A stretch of DNA of 64,000 nt, from NCBI GenBank assembly GCA_038093975.1, contig JBBPTG010000115.1, forward strand, positions 1 through 64,000. Reading direction: 5' to 3'. Position 1 is the first letter of the stretch. Every line of letters begins with the position of its first letter. A model generated the notes under the pieces. It saw only the letters and a program-made list of their open reading frames with translations. It was not told the origin of the DNA and ran no database searches. Below are positions 1 through 11,626 of the stretch, piece by piece. Source of the stretch: Chalciporus piperatus. Lineage: Eukaryota > Basidiomycota > Agaricomycetes > Boletales > Boletaceae. The position numbers and the translations under genes were made by a program.

Positions 1-1260
1 TCCATCATGGTTTCCTGGCATGTCTTTCAAGAACAAAATGGCGACCGCAAGGGAGTTTGCAAAGAAATATATTGAAAGGCCATTTGCTCACAGCAAACAG
101 CAAACAGTAAGAGTTTATGCATTTGTACCTATACCCCTTACAACTGTGGTAAAAGTTGAGCGGTAACCCCTCACCGTCGATGGTATGCGATGCCCTGCGG
201 AAGATTGAAGAAAATAACATCTTAGTGGACGAATCATGGGTGGAAGACCTTAAGGGCTCCTCTGCCACCGCTTTCTTGGGTGAGTCGGCTCAAGTCAACT
301 CTTGATCTATCGCTTACTGCCCACGTTTTCCGCTAGCTGCATCTGAGACAGTCAGTGATATTTTCTACCGCATTTTGAGCTAATAGTCATTGGGGGACAG
401 TCAAACTCATTCCTTATGACGTTCTTTCTATTGATGACGATGTACCCCGAGGCGCAGGAGAAGATTCAGGATCAGATCGACGCTGTGGTTGGCCAGGGCA
501 GACTACCGACAATGGAAGATCGACCTTCATTGCCATACATAGATGCCGCCCTTCGGGAAACCTTCAGGTACAATCCTACGGTACCTCTGGGTGAGTGGTT
601 CCACCACTACTCCCGATATTCGCCGAACTGACCCCTCTGGACGATAAGCGGTCCCCCACGCTGCCATGGACGATGACATTTACAATGAATTCCACATCCC
701 GAAAGGTGAACACTCAAAAATTCTATCTAGTTATGTATCCGTGGAGGCTGATATACATTCCAGGTGCTATCATCCTACCAAACCTTTGGTCAGTGTTTCT
801 GTCTTGTTCCGAGCCAATGTCGACAACCTTGTTATACTGTATAGGGCGATGGGTCATGACGAATCCAAGTACCCCAACCCACACGAGTTCGTATTTGAAC
901 GATTCATCAACGAGGACGGTGCCCTCAAACCTCACACTACCGAACATCTGGCTTATGGATTCGGTCGCCGGATCTGTGTGGGCAGACACTTTGCAGATAC
1001 ATCCGTGTGGTCTGTCGCAGCCAAGTGTCTGGCTGTTTACAAGATTTTGAAATCTTTGGATGAAAATGGGGTGGAAATCCCTGTGGAACCGAAATTCTCC
1101 AGCGGCCTTGTAATGTGAGCGATGGGTGAAGTTTGGGGCCCGTGCGAGTGTTGACAGGATGCATAGACATCCTCTACCTTTTAGATTCCAGATCGTGCCC
1201 AGAAACCCAAAGATGGATGCGAAGAAACTGGGAGAGTGCATTGCTGCCAGCACTGCTTAG
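1..1260 (+). CDS. Cytochrome P450, 3' part (5' end outside window)
   Basis: Heme-thiolate monooxygenase, probably ER-anchored and active on a hydrophobic substrate that cannot be told from sequence. The gene enters from the left edge. Exons: 1-106, 156-279, 337-350, 401-590, 649-705, 764-788, 845-1114 and 1185-1260, with 49-70 nt introns that all close in phase. Visible motifs are the K-helix ExxR (LRETFR), a FERF version of the PERF motif (FVFERF) and the heme-binding loop FGRRICVG, whose Cys is the axial ligand. The C-terminus ends SGLVIFQIVPRNP and about 20 more residues. The N-terminal membrane anchor lies outside the window. A sesquiterpene synthase lies 3.7 kb downstream, so a role in terpenoid oxidation is possible but is only inferred from position. 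The P450 identity is certain; the CYP family is not assigned. Confidence 0.93.
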
Positions 1261-1567
1261 TTGAAGGGCACATGTCGTTCGAGTCGGAAATCCTTCGTCG
1301 ACCTCCGGCACACATGATGATCTCATATAGCGTTGCGTTGACATTATAAACCCAGATTACGAACATCATCGTGTTCAACCCACTCTCTTCCTCTCACCTT
1401 CATCATGTATCTGTTGTAAAGACGTAACAGGCACCTTTCCTGAATCATCCCACTTGGCCATCTTGAATACATAAAGTTTCCACTTTCAACAAGAGACTAC
1501 AGAATGGTGTCGAACTGTGTCAGTGACAGGCGAGTCACTGTAGCAAACCGAGCGACAAGAAGTCGAC
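1261..1567. other. Intergenic, convergent 3' ends
   Basis: Lies between the stop codons of the P450 (plus) and the F-box gene (minus). It should hold both 3' UTRs. I see no coding signal or repeat in it. Confidence 0.6.
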
Positions 1568-3175
1568 TCACCGTTCCGATATCCACTCCTGGGCCTTCTC
1601 TATGATTCCAGCAACCCTCCGCCAGAGCTCCGTGCGCGTTGTTTGTGGGGAAAGAGTGGCCGACTGTCTGAGGCTGAGCTCAGTTCGGGGGAACAGTCGC
1701 AATATGAACATCGCAACCACAAGGGGAATCTGTATCTCAGACGACGTATGGATGCCTAGATACAAAGTTTCCCTGTGCGAGTCGGTTTTCGGCAGTAGCT
1801 CATACCCATCGTCAAGCTGCGGGATTCTGCGGGCGTCCAGCCGAATGTGAATATATGTGATGTGAGGGCAGTGTTGATAGAACGAAATGAGGCAGTTTAA
1901 CGTGGCTGCGGTGGAGTTGGATGATAACACCCCGTCTATGAGGTCTAAACGTTCTAGCATGGGGAAAGCCTGGGCTATCTCGTCGAGTCTCTGATCGTTG
2001 AGCACCAAACAATGAATATTCAGCTGGCGAAGATGGCCGAAACTCAGGAGCGCGTCGAGGCTCCTGGGAGTCAGATCAAGACCACGTATCGTTACTGAAC
2101 GCATGGATTGATGCCAGGGATGCCGTGACGCCATGAGTTCACAAAGTTGGTCGAGAACCTCTGACGGGCCCAGGTTCAAAGAGAAATCTAGTTTCCGGAG
2201 ATTGTTCGAGTGAATAGCCTCCAATACTTGAATGGCCGCAGAGATTGAGAAGAAACGGAGGTCGAGTTCGAGGATCGCTGGAAACATCCCAGTCCTGCTC
2301 GTGCTTGAAACGGAAGAGTGTTTGGATCGGTTTATCATGACAAGGGACGTAAGATTCTGGAGTGATCCAATGGTGATAAAGTATTCAGATGGATGCATCG
2401 GATCGTCTTCACCTGGTTTTGTTCAGCCCAGCAGAGTAATCGAACAGGGATGGTCTTACGAATATCAGCCTTGAGAGTCTTGATGGTCGCACAATGCATG
2501 CCGAACCGAGTCAAGAATTCAGAAATGTCATCGACGCTCTGACTGATCGGGAATTGAACCTCCAGCGCCTGAAGCACCGTAGGGCTCGACAATTTGAACA
2601 GGGAGCTAACACATTGACCTGTATTGCAAGCAGAGATGCAGGGCAAGGCGAGATTCCGGAGGTTCGGAAGCAGAGATGCAGTGGGGCACGAATGAAGGAG
2701 TATTTGTAAGACGCTTGGGTGAATCCAGTATTGTTCGTTGCAAAGAAGTGGGAGGTCCGACGTGATTTCTTCGATGTACTTGGTATAGACCAAAGGCCTT
2801 TCCCAATCTTGGACAGACGGTGATTGGGTGAATTTCTGGTTATATTGAAGTTTGCAGGTGAGTCTCCTGGTGCAAGCTGGTAACTTGGACACATACCACC
2901 ACTCCTGACTCGAGGAGTCCTGAGGTTTCAAAAATATCATCGTGACAAGTCTCCGAGAGGTCGAGTAGCCCCGGAGGAAAACACATGACCAGCGGAAACA
3001 GTGACGCCTGAATGCGCCATAGCAAAGCAAGAGCTGGGCCATTAAATAACCGACAAGTTCTTGCGAGACTTGCAAGGTCTCGCTGACTGTTTGGGCTCGG
3101 CTTGGACACGCAGTTTGCGTATACGTCCTCGAAAATATGGAGTAAGATCTCTGTCACTTGGAGGCAATGGGCCAT
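1568..3175 (-). CDS. F-box protein with leucine-rich C-terminal region
   Basis: Probable substrate receptor of an SCF ubiquitin ligase; the substrate is unknown. Three exons: 2897-3175, 2413-2835 and 1568-2356, giving 496 residues. Introns are 61 and 56 nt and phase 0. The start at 3175 is chosen because the F-box begins at once: LQVTEILLHIFEDVY, then LASLARTCRLFNGPALALLW at residues 5-50. The rest holds spaced leucine-rich segments such as LLPNLRNLALP, TVLQALEVQFP and LRQLNIHCL, as in the large family of agaricomycete F-box/LRR proteins. It resembles the F-box gene at 45373-47001 in layout (F-box, then an ALDVLW/ALALLW-type motif). The gene is divergent from the hydrophobin gene. I am sure of the family but not of the target. 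Confidence 0.88.
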
Positions 3176-3671
3176 CTAATCAAGTGGAACAATGCAAGAA
3201 AAGATGAGGGTATGGGGTATCCAAGGTGGTGCAAGGATGGGATCCGACTCTGTTAGCAAGGACTCTGTTAGGGTCGTTGTATATTATGTACGACATGTGT
3301 GGGCCCAACGCCGCCGTAAACCTTGCTAATCGGCCCAGGCCCCAAACCCCACGTTTGCGGCTTGACCAAGGCTTGACTGTAAGCCAACGCTTGGTGCGAT
3401 CGCAAGGCAATCGCGAGGTGCGCACGATGTTGACCAAGACCGACCAAGACAGTACGGTATATAATTATCCTCTCCCATCGGCAGAACTAATCAAACCCGA
3501 CCTTGTGACCCATTGATAGACTCATGGATGATGGATGAATCGATGATGGGTGACAGCGCGGATGCCATGGCATCCGCTGGCCAGTAAATAGTTGATACGC
3601 TCCGACCCCGGGCCACTTCAACTTGAACCACCCCCACAAAGCCCTCACGTTCTCTTACTACTGCCATTTCC
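3176..3671. other. Divergent promoter region (F-box / hydrophobin)
   Basis: A 496-bp region between two divergent start codons. It holds two close copies of GACTCTGTTAG (about 3246-3271) and three copies of an octamer (T/C)GACCAAG at 3362-3370, 3430-3438 and 3441-3448. The last two lie just upstream of a TATA-like stretch. I see no ORF with coding character. Confidence 0.55.
3458..3464 (+). promoter_or_regulatory. TATA-like element of hydrophobin gene
   Basis: TATATAA lies 208 bp upstream of the hydrophobin ATG and just downstream of the repeated GACCAAG octamers. The distance is long for a core promoter unless the 5' UTR is about 170 nt. Confidence 0.35.
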
Positions 3672-4120
3672 ATGTTCTGCACAACGCTCCTCTTGATCAC
3701 CTCTTTGGTCCCACTGGTCGCCGCTGCTGGCAGCTCCGAGTCACAGTGCACCTCAGGCGAAATCGTCTGCTGTGGGAGCGTACAATCTGTGAGTCGTCTC
3801 TCTGACGTTACCTTGAATAAACTGATCCAAAACATGGTCATTTGTTGCTGTAGGCTTACGTCGTGCCAAGCCTGGCATCCACAACGGGCATGTCCGCAGA
3901 CAGCGCAGCAAGCCTCGGTTTGGTTGGTTCTAGCTGTAGCACGCTGACTGTTATCGGCCTTGGGAAGGGTTGCGTCACTCACCAGCAAGCGATGTGCTGC
4001 ACAGACAACAACTACGTGAGTTCTCCCTTTTGCATTGGAAATCGTCTCGTTTAGCTGACGGGTGTGCAGAACGGAACTGTGAGCCTCGGGTGCTCCCACA
4101 TCAACCCTCTGTTGGCGTAG
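3672..4120 (+). CDS. Class I hydrophobin
   Basis: Small secreted amphipathic protein that assembles into rodlet layers on aerial hyphae and fruit bodies. Exons 3672-3788, 3854-4015 and 4070-4120 give 109 residues. The N-terminus (MFCTTLLLITSLVPLVAAAG) is a clear signal peptide. The mature part has the eight-cysteine pattern C-x6-CC-x32-C-x11-C-x7-CC-x12-C. It ends in the typical class I motif CCTDNN...NGTVSLGCSHINPLLA. The C5-C6 gap of seven is one more than the usual five or six. Intron 2 falls between the CCTDNNY and NGTVSLGC segments, a common position in this family. It is divergently transcribed from the F-box gene. The identification is firm; the developmental stage of expression cannot be read from sequence. 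Confidence 0.95.
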
Positions 4121-4956
4121 AGAACGGACTTTCATGTTGTTGTGACACTGTACCCCAACTTCAGTGTTCTTCAACGGACGTTAAACTTGTATTCACTCGT
4201 TTACGACTGTCTTTATTACTAAATATCTTGGTGCAAGTTGATTCAGATTCAGTACGGAAACTGGGAAAGTTCCCATGAAAGTTCCTCCTGATGATCTAGT
4301 AAGTTATTGGATTTTGGGGGCTGACCTCGGCAATATCCATAGGACCTTAGGTGTGTCCCCAGCTCCTATTGCATTCACAAATGGCTTAGAACATTCAGCG
4401 AGTCACATAGCACATTCGAGTGCTCGACCACTCGCAGCACCCGTCTCATGTCCATTGACCGGCATCCAAATGTTGACTTTGACCACATCACCGCGATCAT
4501 CAATCTTCGGCATCATGGGACTTTAGAATTGATCCGTTGTCTCAGGCCGTCGTCAACTGATACTCGGCATTGCGCTTTTCATTGTCACGTTTTTGTCGTC
4601 ATGTAATCACAAGGTAAGAAACAGCGTCATCCTGATATACTATCCACAGCGCCAACTGTAACTGCCAGTGATCCGATGCGTTCCTCGTTCGCCACTATTT
4701 ACCAATCGAATTACTCAATACGATGTCAACCCGTTTGCGCGTTCTCCGGAATAGACTTGTTCAAAATCAGCGGGCCTCGGTGCACCGGAATGCCGATTCA
4801 CTGCTGTGCGTGCCCAGTTTTAAAACTGACTGGTTCACTCCCGCAGTTATAAGCTCGCGCTCGACACCTGACAGTGTATCTCATTCCTACTGCCCTCGTT
4901 GATTTTTCCTTCTGCTCGAAGAATACACTGTCACTCCTTCATACTGTCATTACACC
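4121..4956. other. Intergenic between hydrophobin and terpene synthase
   Basis: An 836-bp stretch that should hold the hydrophobin 3' UTR and the terpene synthase promoter. Short ORFs here lack splice support or recognisable motifs. I see nothing else. Confidence 0.5.
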
Positions 4957-6101
4957 ATGTCTTCCCTGTCCTCCTCCGAATCAGCACTGAAAACCATCAT
5001 TCTCCCCGATCTCGTCTCACACTGCACGTTTACACTACGCAAGAACAAGAACCACAGGCTGGTCTCCCTCGAGTCGAAACGATGGCTCTTCAACGGTGAT
5101 CCTTTCCTTGACGAACCAGCTCGTCGTGCCTTCCACGGCCTCAAGGCCGGACAACTCACCGCGATGTGTTACCCCACAGTCGGATACCCTCAGCTACGCG
5201 TCTGTAGCGACTTCTTAAACTGGCTCTTCCACCTCGACAATCTCTCCGATGACATGGACAACCGTGGCCTCATAGAGGTCAGTGACGTTGTCATGAACTC
5301 GCTCTACCACCCGCACACGTATCGTTCTCCGGCGCGTCTTAATCGGATGACGAAAGAGTGAGTGTGCTTCCCTGCTCTGTGTTTGATTACCCCTTGCCCC
5401 GGCTGACTTGGGGTATTAGCTTTTACAAACGGATGATAACGACCGCCAGTCCCGGCGCATGTCAGCGGTTCAAAGAAACCATCGAATTCTTCTTCCAAGC
5501 GGTCAGGCAGCAGGCTACCGACCGCGCCAACGGCTACATCCCAGATCTCGAGTCGTACATCACCCTCCGCCGCGACACGAGCGGTTGTAAACCCTGCTGG
5601 GCTCTCATTGAATATGCCAACAACCTCGACATTCCCGACCACGTTATGGAGCACCCAATCATCCAAAGCTTGGGAGAAGCAACCAACGACCTTGTCACGT
5701 GGTCTAACGTGAGCGATCCATCTCTTCTTCAGCGTCCACATTCCATACTAACGGAAACAATCACTCAGGACATCTTCTCATACAATGTCGAACAATCCAA
5801 AGGCCACAACCACAACATGATCGACGTCGTCATGAACGAACAAGGACTCGACCTCCAAAGCGCCGTCGACTTTGTAGGTGACATGTGTCGGCAATCGATC
5901 GATCGGTTCGTTCACGACCGCGCCAACTTACCATCTTGGGGTTCCAAGATCGACAAGGACATCGCGGTGTACGTTGACGGTCTCGCAGACTGGATCGTGG
6001 GTAGCTTGCATTGGTCTTTTGACACGGAACGCTACTTCGGCAAGGCTGGCCTCGAGGTCAAGGAGACGAAAGTCGTCACGTTGCTTCCCCGGAGGGTATA
6101 G
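4957..6101 (+). CDS. Sesquiterpene synthase (class I terpene cyclase)
   Basis: Ionises farnesyl diphosphate and cyclises it to a sesquiterpene; cytosolic. Exons 4957-5357, 5420-5708 and 5769-6101 give 340 residues, the usual size for single-domain fungal cyclases. The Asp-rich metal motif is DNLSDDMD at residues 94-101. The second metal site, the NSE triad NDIFSYNVE at 230-238, is formed exactly across intron 2, which supports the splice model. An RY pair (R318-Y319 in DTERYF), which binds diphosphate, lies near the C-terminus. The first motif starts DN rather than DD, a known variant in one clade of basidiomycete cyclases. A P450 (1-1260) and a hydrophobin lie upstream, so a small terpene locus is possible. 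The product skeleton cannot be predicted by eye. Confidence 0.95.
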
Positions 6102-6600
6102 CGTGCAGGCGCCCGGTCGGTTGGTACGTCCTCATGTCCTCGTCGCCGTCGTGTGTGAGATATCTGTCGAGTCATGGCTGATTGACCCGCTAGGGACAAC
6201 TACATTACATTACATTATATTGACACAGCCCGTGATTTATCTTCCAACTACTCACACTCATTTACTCCTCCGAGTCACGATCGTTATCATTTGGACAGCA
6301 GTGGACGCCATACGTCGAACTATATTTATTTGCTATGTATGATTGATATGTATAACCTACTTTATTCACCCATGGCAACCAAAGGAGTGACTACTTTGAA
6401 AGCGAAAATGTAAAATATCTAGAGCAAGGGATCAAGAAAGCGAGTCCTGTAGTGTACAATTGTGTGAGTGTTTGTATATGAGTTTGAGGTCTATTTCAGA
6501 CTTGAATGATATGAATGATTATGCGGTGAAGGCACGAAAAAGGCTAAGGTCAAATGCAAAGCACGCAAAGAGCCGAGGAACGAACAGAAAAAAAAGTTAT
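6102..6600. other. Intergenic, convergent 3' ends
   Basis: A 499-bp AT-rich spacer between the terpene synthase stop and the F-box stop. It has a short run of TACAT units near 6202-6220 and TATATTTA-like stretches, consistent with 3' UTRs. No gene is seen. Confidence 0.5.
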
Positions 6601-7941
6601 TCAAGGGTCAATATTTGAATGAAGAACGTCAGGAACGGTATCAGCGACCTTGAGGTTGTCGTCGGTCTTGACTAGCGCCTCCATTTGGAAAGGATTCCCG
6701 TCCTTGTCATCAAAACGCACGCCCCTCGACCGCCAACGATCCCACCACTTTTGGATAAAGATGGAGTGATCCACCACCCCAGCCAACGTACCAGTGTTCC
6801 GAATACGGACTTGCGTCAACTTTGGTAGGTCCGATTCTTCGATTTGGCACATCAGGTCTTCGAGGGGCTTCATGATGTACGCCGCAAAGATCTGCATCGG
6901 GACGCCCACGATGTCTTCGCTAATAGGGAAAATTCCGATGCGCTTGAGGGACGGATGATAGAGGTGGTCTAATTGTTGGTGAGGGAAAATTGTGATAAAC
7001 GTCTCGAGGTTCGGACATTTGGCAATGATTTCAGGTAATAGAGGCGTGTAAGCGACGGTCCGAACGATACGAATTTTGTGGCCATGCGTCCGTAGAAATT
7101 CGGGACTGAACGGGGAAAACCCCTCGAGGCGATGTAGACAAGGCAACTGGTCGGGGGAATTGGAAAGCATGAGAAGGAGTGTGTTCAGGGGAACATTTCC
7201 CAGAGATGCGTGGGAGAATGAAGGACTGTCTCCTAAAATCAGGGTCCTGAGGTTTGGAAGAATAAGGTGCTCCTGACGGGGTTTTTCAGGGAATGAACCG
7301 TGAATGTTCGTTAATGTAAGGCTCCTGAGGCCCCGTAAGTCCCGCAGCAGCTCCATCAGGTCGCCCCAACCCGGACTCTCGTTGCAAGTCCACTCCACGC
7401 GGCGCAGCGAAGAGGCGCTTGTCTTGATCAAGGCCTGGACGACCTCTGTGGGGGTCTGTGCGGGAGGAAGGATCGTCTGCGAGTTAGGAGTGAGCGTCAT
7501 GTAGAAATTGCTGTTGACGAAAATCTCGAGGTTGGGGGTGCACCGTAAGAGACGCGCAAGATTCTTCGACACGGAGGGGTGTGGATTGTGGAGTTGTACA
7601 TCAACGCGACGTGTCAACGACCCAAGAGCCCGAACTCCATCCTCGGCTTTGCTCTTCTCCAGACGGTCCGCAAAGATAGCGAGTTGTTTCGAACTAGTAA
7701 TATGGATGTGCTCGTGGATGAGCTCCAATATTATAGAATACCAGTCCTTGCAGACGAGCAAGAGTGCCAGACGGATAGATGAAGCCATGGTCCAATACAC
7801 ATCGACTTCGCGAGTTTCGGAGAATGGATCAAGTCTGTCAGAGAGCAGTAACCCCGGAACTCGCACGATCAGAGCGAAAATATGGCGCCAGACTTCAACG
7901 GGGAGAGGAGGAGACGGAACCATGGTTTTCGTACTGAGCAA
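6601..7941 (-). CDS. F-box protein, single exon, leucine-rich
   Basis: Probable SCF adaptor of 446 residues, uninterrupted by introns. The F-box starts at about residue 12 (LPVEVWRHIFALI) and continues through SIRLALLLVCKDWYSIILELI. The remainder has irregular leucine-rich segments: LRRVEWTCNES, LRSLTLTNIHGSF, LPNLRTLILGDSP and CPNLETFITIFP. Such proteins are greatly expanded in agaricomycetes and diverge fast, so the target is unknown. The start at 7941 is followed by a second in-frame Met six codons later; either could be used. The 5' end faces the MAK5-like helicase gene across a 400-bp divergent promoter. The absence of introns, unlike the F-box gene at 1568-3175, shows the window's F-box genes are not recent copies of one another. 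Confidence 0.85.
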   Translation of the reverse strand: MLSTKTMVPSPPLPVEVWRHIFALIVRVPGLLLSDRLDPFSETREVDVYWTMASSIRLALLLVCKDWYSIILELIHEHIHITSSKQLAIFADRLEKSKAEDGVRALGSLTRRVDVQLHNPHPSVSKNLARLLRCTPNLEIFVNSNFYMTLTPNSQTILPPAQTPTEVVQALIKTSASSLRRVEWTCNESPGWGDLMELLRDLRGLRSLTLTNIHGSFPEKPRQEHLILPNLRTLILGDSPSFSHASLGNVPLNTLLLMLSNSPDQLPCLHRLEGFSPFSPEFLRTHGHKIRIVRTVAYTPLLPEIIAKCPNLETFITIFPHQQLDHLYHPSLKRIGIFPISEDIVGVPMQIFAAYIMKPLEDLMCQIEESDLPKLTQVRIRNTGTLAGVVDHSIFIQKWWDRWRSRGVRFDDKDGNPFQMEALVKTDDNLKVADTVPDVLHSNIDP

Positions 7942-8341
7942 GACGGTGTATCAGTTGCTCCTCAGGAGGTCCGAGAATAACTCCACCTACCCGACGGGAT
8001 GGGAATCCGGGTAAGCCGAGAAACGCGCGCTAAAGAACAGTGAGCGACCGTCAAAGGCCCGATAGAAACAAGCAAATGAGGGCGAATATGATGGTATAGA
8101 GAGGATCAGAAGATGTACACGATGTAAAAGTTTGGTATAACGCGCGCGAAGCGGTGGTGTAAGAAATTCCGAGGACCCACATTGGCGCGACCATTTATAG
8201 TGAACGTTGTTTGGATCAGAAGGTTTTGCCAAACAACGACTCGGATCCCCGTGTCACCTCACGTCGCTCGCTTGGCGTTGCTCAAGGCTCGGTACGAGCG
8301 GTGGATACTCCCCTGGAGACCTGGAAATCCATTGATATATC
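7942..8341. other. Divergent promoter region (F-box / helicase)
   Basis: A 400-bp region between two divergent start codons. It has several GCGCGC-like stretches (8028-8032, 8141-8148) and no clear TATA box. I see no coding signal. Confidence 0.45.
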
Positions 8342-11147
8342 ATGTCCAAGAGAAAGGCCCAGTCACACTCTGCACCCACCGGCAAAAAAATCAAACTCCA
8401 ATATGGATCGCTCGACCGCTTACCTTGGAAATCAGTCGCAAGACCAGTCGAAACAGGTCTCGACGGCGACGACGGAATACTCGAACTCGAAGAGGTTGAC
8501 GACGTCGAAGTCGTCTATGAGGACAAAGATGGGGGGAAAGTCGTGAAATTCAATGTTAGTTCGCTTTTATGTGACGATCAGAATTAAGTCTAATATGTCC
8601 GAACCTACGGTAGGTCTTACAGGTGCCAGACTCCACAAAGGTGGATGAACCACCAACTGCGGAAGAGGAATCCGTTCAAGTCGTCGCAGAAGAGGCCCCT
8701 GTAGGCGAATCCTTCTCGTTCGATGGTACGATTCTTTTATTATATTTTGCCTCGCGTGAGCTCATATGACTCAAAACCACCTGGTCATCAGCCGCACTTC
8801 TACCTAAATGGGGCTCGTTCAACTTGCATCCCCACCTACTACAGGTGTTGCACAAACAATCATTCACTTCCCCTACTCCAATCCAGGAAAAGGCACTTCC
8901 ATTTGCACTCTCAGGAAGAGACCTCGTCGGGGTGGCAGAGACCGTACGTGCCTTGCATCCCCTCATCGATCCACCAATTTTGACAGAGCATCGCAGGGTT
9001 CGGGGAAAACTCTGGCGTATGGTCTACCGATTCTCCACCGCATCCTTTCGCAACCCAGGCTTCCAACTCAAAAGCGTAAGCTTCAAGCCTTGATCCTCGC
9101 CCCAACCCGTGAACTAGCCTTGCAAGTCTCCGATCATCTCAATGTATTTGCCCGAATCGTCGATGCTACCCTCAAGAAAGAGCCAGAGGAGGTTGATTTG
9201 TCCAAGATCAAAAACATTAATCAGGGGGAAAGCGCACGATCCCTACCCTTCGTCAGCATTGCCGTCCTAGTCGGAGGGATGTCGGCGCAAAAACAACGAC
9301 GCATTCTAGACCGCGGAGTCGACATTCTCATTGCTACACCTGGAAGGTTATGGGATACCCTAGAAGAGGTTAGTCTTTACCAATGTATTGTTTGTTGAGA
9401 CCCTCACTCAAACACAATCTCCCAGGATGAGCTGTTGGCACAACAAGTCCGGAATCTCAAAGTTCTCGTTTTGGACGAAGCAGACCGCATGATTGAAACA
9501 GGTCACTTTGCGGAGATGGATAATATTCTCCGTCTCACCGTTCGCCATTCAAAGTAAGGAAGGTGATCAGACTTAAGCGATTCTAGCTGATCGTGTCCCC
9601 CAGGGAAGATGAAATAGAACCAGAGTCAAACATTCAGGAAAGTGACTCAGGTACACCCCGCGGCGAGGACTTGCAAACATTTGTTTTCTCTGCGACTCTC
9701 AGCAAGGATCTTCAGCGTAATCTCAAACGACGTTCTAGACCAAAAATGGGTAAACATAGGAACTCCAAACCTGTAAGCACCCTCGGTAAGTCATCATCCC
9801 CACCTCTCGATACAGCAGGCGTAAAACTGCTCCGCGTCAACGCCACAGATGATCTCCTGCTCCGTCTTGACTTCCGGGATCCGGAACCAGAAGTAATAGA
9901 CATCAGCCCCGAAGGCGGTGTCGTTTCCACACTCCAAGAGAGTAAAATCGAGTGCCTTACAGCGGAGAAAGTACGTCACCAACACATGTTAACCCTAATA
10001 CGATCCATTTACGCCAACTCCACAAAGGACGCATACCTGTATTACTTCTTACTCCGATATCCTGGCCGCTCCCTCGTGTTTTTTTCGGCAATTGATGGGA
10101 TTAGGCGTCTTTTGCCTCTCCTGGAATTACTGAACCTCAAGGCGTTTCCTTTGCATTCGCAGCTTGAGCAGCGCCAACGCCTCAAGAATCTCGATAGGTA
10201 TATCTCTGTCATCTCTATTTTTAGACTATTCTAACCCCCAATCAAATAGGTTCAAATCAACTCCTAATGCTGTCCTCATTGCAACTGATATTGCAGCACG
10301 CGGGCTCGACATACCTGCCGTAGACCACGTCATTCATTATCAAGTCCCGCGTTCCGCTGACGTCTTCATCCACCGAAACGGGCGGACGGCGCGTGCGATG
10401 CGGAAAGGCTTCAGTTTGCTCATGTGTTCACCGGATGAAAGAAGAATCGTGAGAGCCTTGTTATCAAGTCTAGGCCGTCGTACGTGACTCGCCCATCAAA
10501 CTGACACATCCCATACCCAAACCTGACTCGCCCCTCATAGTGGAGACGGATATACCTGAGATCTCGGTCGAGCTGACGCTACTCGATCATTTGAAAGAGC
10601 GAATCCAGCTGGCCAGAAAAATTGATGCGCGACAGCATAAGGTTAAGAAGCAGAACCACGAGCGCAACTGGCTCAAAGAGGCAGCTGAAGCAATGGAAAT
10701 CGAGCTTGATTCCGATGTTATGAGGTAAGTGTCTCACCCCTGTCTTGGATCCCTCCATCGGCCGACCCTGCGCCCAGCGCCTCCGAAGACGAAGGCAGGC
10801 CATCAACGCAGCAAAAGAAGAGGTTGGATGTTCAGACTGCAAACTTAAAAGCCGAACTCAAAGAGATGCTCTCACGACCACTGGTTGCCCGAGGTGTTTC
10901 GACTAGATATGTCACATCGGGAAGTAGACCAATCGCTGATGCTATCATTTCGGGAGATGGTCAGTCCTTTCAATTTTACTCACGGGGACCGTGGGGCTTA
11001 CAGACACCCTTCCTTTTTGTAGTGCATGAGAACATGTTGGGCCTGAAGAGAACGGAGGCTGGGAGTGATGTCGTATCGAAGAAAAAACGTGTGGTAGAGG
11101 CAAAGCAAGAGCAAGACGAGGAAGAGTGGGGAGGACTAAGTTCATGA
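8342..11147 (+). CDS. MAK5: DEAD-box RNA helicase, MAK5/DDX24 type
   Basis: Nucleolar ATP-dependent RNA helicase of the Mak5 group, required for 60S ribosomal subunit assembly. Ten exons: 8342-8554, 8623-8725, 8792-8943, 8997-9368, 9426-9553, 9604-10197, 10250-10479, 10541-10724, 10778-10959 and 11023-11147, giving 760 residues. Motifs in order: Q motif (FTSPTPIQ), Walker A AETGSGKT (154-161, built across intron 3), PTRELA (about 192-197), DEAD (297-300), SAT (352-354), TDIAARGLD (about 533-541) and HRNGRTAR (562-569). The N-terminus has the short LDRLPWKSV segment typical of Mak5. The long insert between motifs Ia and Ib and the [16 protein letters not shown] segment after SAT also fit Mak5/DDX24. 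The acidic/lysine-rich tail is usual. An internal 30-nt stretch at 9786-9815 begins GTAAGT and ends CAG but is in frame and too short, so I keep it as coding. Confidence 0.95.
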
Positions 11148-11626
11148 CGCGTACGTGAACGCGAGCGGCAGGACGTCAAAGTGTCCCACAGGCGAACCTA
11201 ATAACGCATATGCCGTGTCGGATGAAACACACCACATGACAACATTTGCGTTGCCACCTCGTTTCGGCCGCGATGATTACTTGGCTCCAGGGGTTGATAA
11301 GGTCCGCCTTTCATGGAGTGCTCTCGGGAGACTCCCCATGAGACACTGGTCGGAGTCATATATAGCCTCGGCGCTCTTTGTCGCATCATACCCATTGCTT
11401 GATTTAGCTGTCGACAAAGAAAACATTCAGATCTATGTGTCAAACTGTCAGGATGTTGATGGATCGTGTTCGGTACCTGTCAAGTTTTGATCCCGGCTAT
11501 GGCCCCACTTGAGGAGCCTCTTGGGCCTTGGCACTTGCCGTCCAAACTCCGCTGTGCTAACCAAGTCATATATATCCACCGACTTCCCTTTCACCGTTTG
11601 GAACATTCAAGTTTCTGCCTTGTAAA
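11148..11626. other. Intergenic between helicase and small unknown gene
   Basis: A 479-bp spacer. A 111-codon open frame at 11155-11490 (plus) has no recognisable motif and no obvious gene context, so I do not call it. Confidence 0.4.

Noticed and set aside
9786..9815. Possible intron in the MAK5-like gene (GTAAGT to CAG, 30 nt)
   Set aside because: Too short for this genome and in frame; the stretch translates without a stop.
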